Assembly (NCBI GenBank): GCA_005800795.1
Contig: SYEN01000204.1
Span: 1-5,509, forward strand
Reading direction: 5' to 3'
Length of the DNA stretch: 5,509 nt
Origin: Burkholderiales bacterium
Lineage (GTDB): Bacteria > Pseudomonadota > Gammaproteobacteria > Burkholderiales > SG8-41
A model generated the notes under the pieces. That model was not told where the DNA came from. It did no database searches and worked only from the letters and a program-made list of their open reading frames with translations. Shown piece after piece: positions 4,976 through 5,509 of this stretch (position 1 is its first letter; every line of letters starts with the position of its first letter). A program made the position numbers and the translations under genes.

Positions 4976-5509
4976 CTACATCTTGCGTTCCTTCACCAGG
5001 CGCGCGTATTTCTTCACCTCGGCGGCGAGCAATGTGCCCAGTTCCTCGGGCGTACTCGCCATGATGACGAATTCCTCGACCCGCGTACGCTGCGCCATGT
5101 CGGGCGATCGCAGAACATCTCTGAGCCGGGCATTCAGTATGTTGACCACGGCGCGCGGCGTGCCCTTGGGCGCCACCATCCAGTGCCAGGCAGAGAAATC
5201 ATAACCGGGCACGCCACTTTCCATGACCGTGGGCACCTCGGGCATCGAGAACGCGCGCTTGGCGCCGGTGACCGCGATGGCGCGCATGCGGCCCGTGGCG
5301 ACATGTTGGGTGGCTCCGGCGACCGCCAGGAAACTCAAATCGATTTCGCCGCTCATGATGGCGATGTTGACGGGCCCGCCACCCTTGAAATGCACCGGCG
5401 ACATGATGGCGCCGGTCTGCATGCTGAAAAGCTCGGCGCCAATATGCGGGTTGCTACCGGAGCCAGCCGTACCGTAGTTAAGCTGGCCCGGCCTGGCCTT
5501 GGCGAGTGC
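4976..5509 (-). CDS. Bug/TctC-family periplasmic solute-binding protein, copy 3, C-terminal part
   Basis: The last 177 residues of a Bug protein; the frame is open to the window edge, so the signal peptide and first ligand loop lie beyond base 5509. Visible family features are KARPGQLNYGTAGSGSNPH near the cut end, the binding segment VHFKGGGPVNIAI, SGEIDLSFLAV, GRMRAIAVTGAKR, MPEVPTVMESGVPGYDF, the APKGTPRAVV segment, and the final STPEELGTLLAAEVKKYARL helix, stopping with TAG at 4976-4978. No frame break is seen. Its stop is 14 bases before the crotonase start, so the two probably form an operon: a solute-binding protein captures an organic acid and a CoA-thioester enzyme takes part in its breakdown. 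That link is inferred from spacing. The ATG at 5420-5422 is internal and not the true start. Confidence 0.9.
   Translation of the reverse strand, partial: ALAKARPGQLNYGTAGSGSNPHIGAELFSMQTGAIMSPVHFKGGGPVNIAIMSGEIDLSFLAVAGATQHVATGRMRAIAVTGAKRAFSMPEVPTVMESGVPGYDFSAWHWMVAPKGTPRAVVNILNARLRDVLRSPDMAQRTRVEEFVIMASTPEELGTLLAAEVKKYARLVKERKM

Noticed and set aside
4576..5064. Plus-strand open frame across the crotonase and third Bug gene
   Set aside because: It spans two real genes and their junction on the opposite strand and has a Ser/Arg/Pro-rich composition typical of a shadow frame.
1..5509. CRISPR array, tRNA, rRNA or riboswitch
   Set aside because: No regularly spaced repeats, tRNA cloverleaf landmarks, rRNA-like segments or recognisable riboswitch cores were seen on either strand.

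Overview
The window looks like chromosomal DNA from a GC-rich betaproteobacterium, most likely a member of Burkholderiales. The main reason is that it carries three separate genes of the Bug (TctC-like) family of periplasmic solute-binding proteins plus a remnant of a fourth; such expansion is typical of Bordetella, Achromobacter, Cupriavidus and Comamonadaceae relatives. Genus-level placement is inference. No phage, conjugation, CRISPR or defence genes were seen.

Layout. (1) 1-469, minus strand: the N-terminal part of a 3-hydroxyisobutyrate dehydrogenase/tartronate semialdehyde reductase-type enzyme, cut by the window edge. (2) 563-1519, plus strand: a complete Bug protein, divergent from the dehydrogenase across a 93-base gap. 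(3) 1520-2873: about 1.35 kb without an intact gene. It is a patchwork of gene remnants: an unidentified minus-strand C-terminus (1815-1988), a plus-strand Bug C-terminus (1990-2136), a plus-strand Sel1-repeat fragment (2398-2625) and a minus-strand HyuA (hydantoinase/oxoprolinase N-terminal) fragment (2631-2861). Several palindromes lie between or at the edges of these pieces. (4) 2874-3923, minus strand: a second complete Bug protein. (5) 3924-4181: a 258-base gap. (6) 4182-4961, minus strand: a complete enoyl-CoA hydratase/isomerase (crotonase) protein. (7) 4976-5509, minus strand: the C-terminal part of a third Bug protein, 14 bases upstream of the crotonase gene and probably co-transcribed with it.

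How the genes fit together. Bug proteins capture small carboxylates and related organic solutes in the periplasm. Here they sit beside enzymes of carboxylic-acid catabolism (a beta-hydroxyacid dehydrogenase and a CoA-thioester hydratase), and a hydantoinase gene once followed the second one. The region therefore reads as an organic-acid uptake and catabolism neighbourhood with a decaying centre. No tctA or tctB membrane partners are visible, and no substrate can be assigned.

I see no convincing undescribed system. The most informative parts are the remnant-rich region at 1800-2870, with its head-to-head junction and a palindrome at the ends of two convergent remnants, and a missing glycine-rich loop in the first Bug protein.
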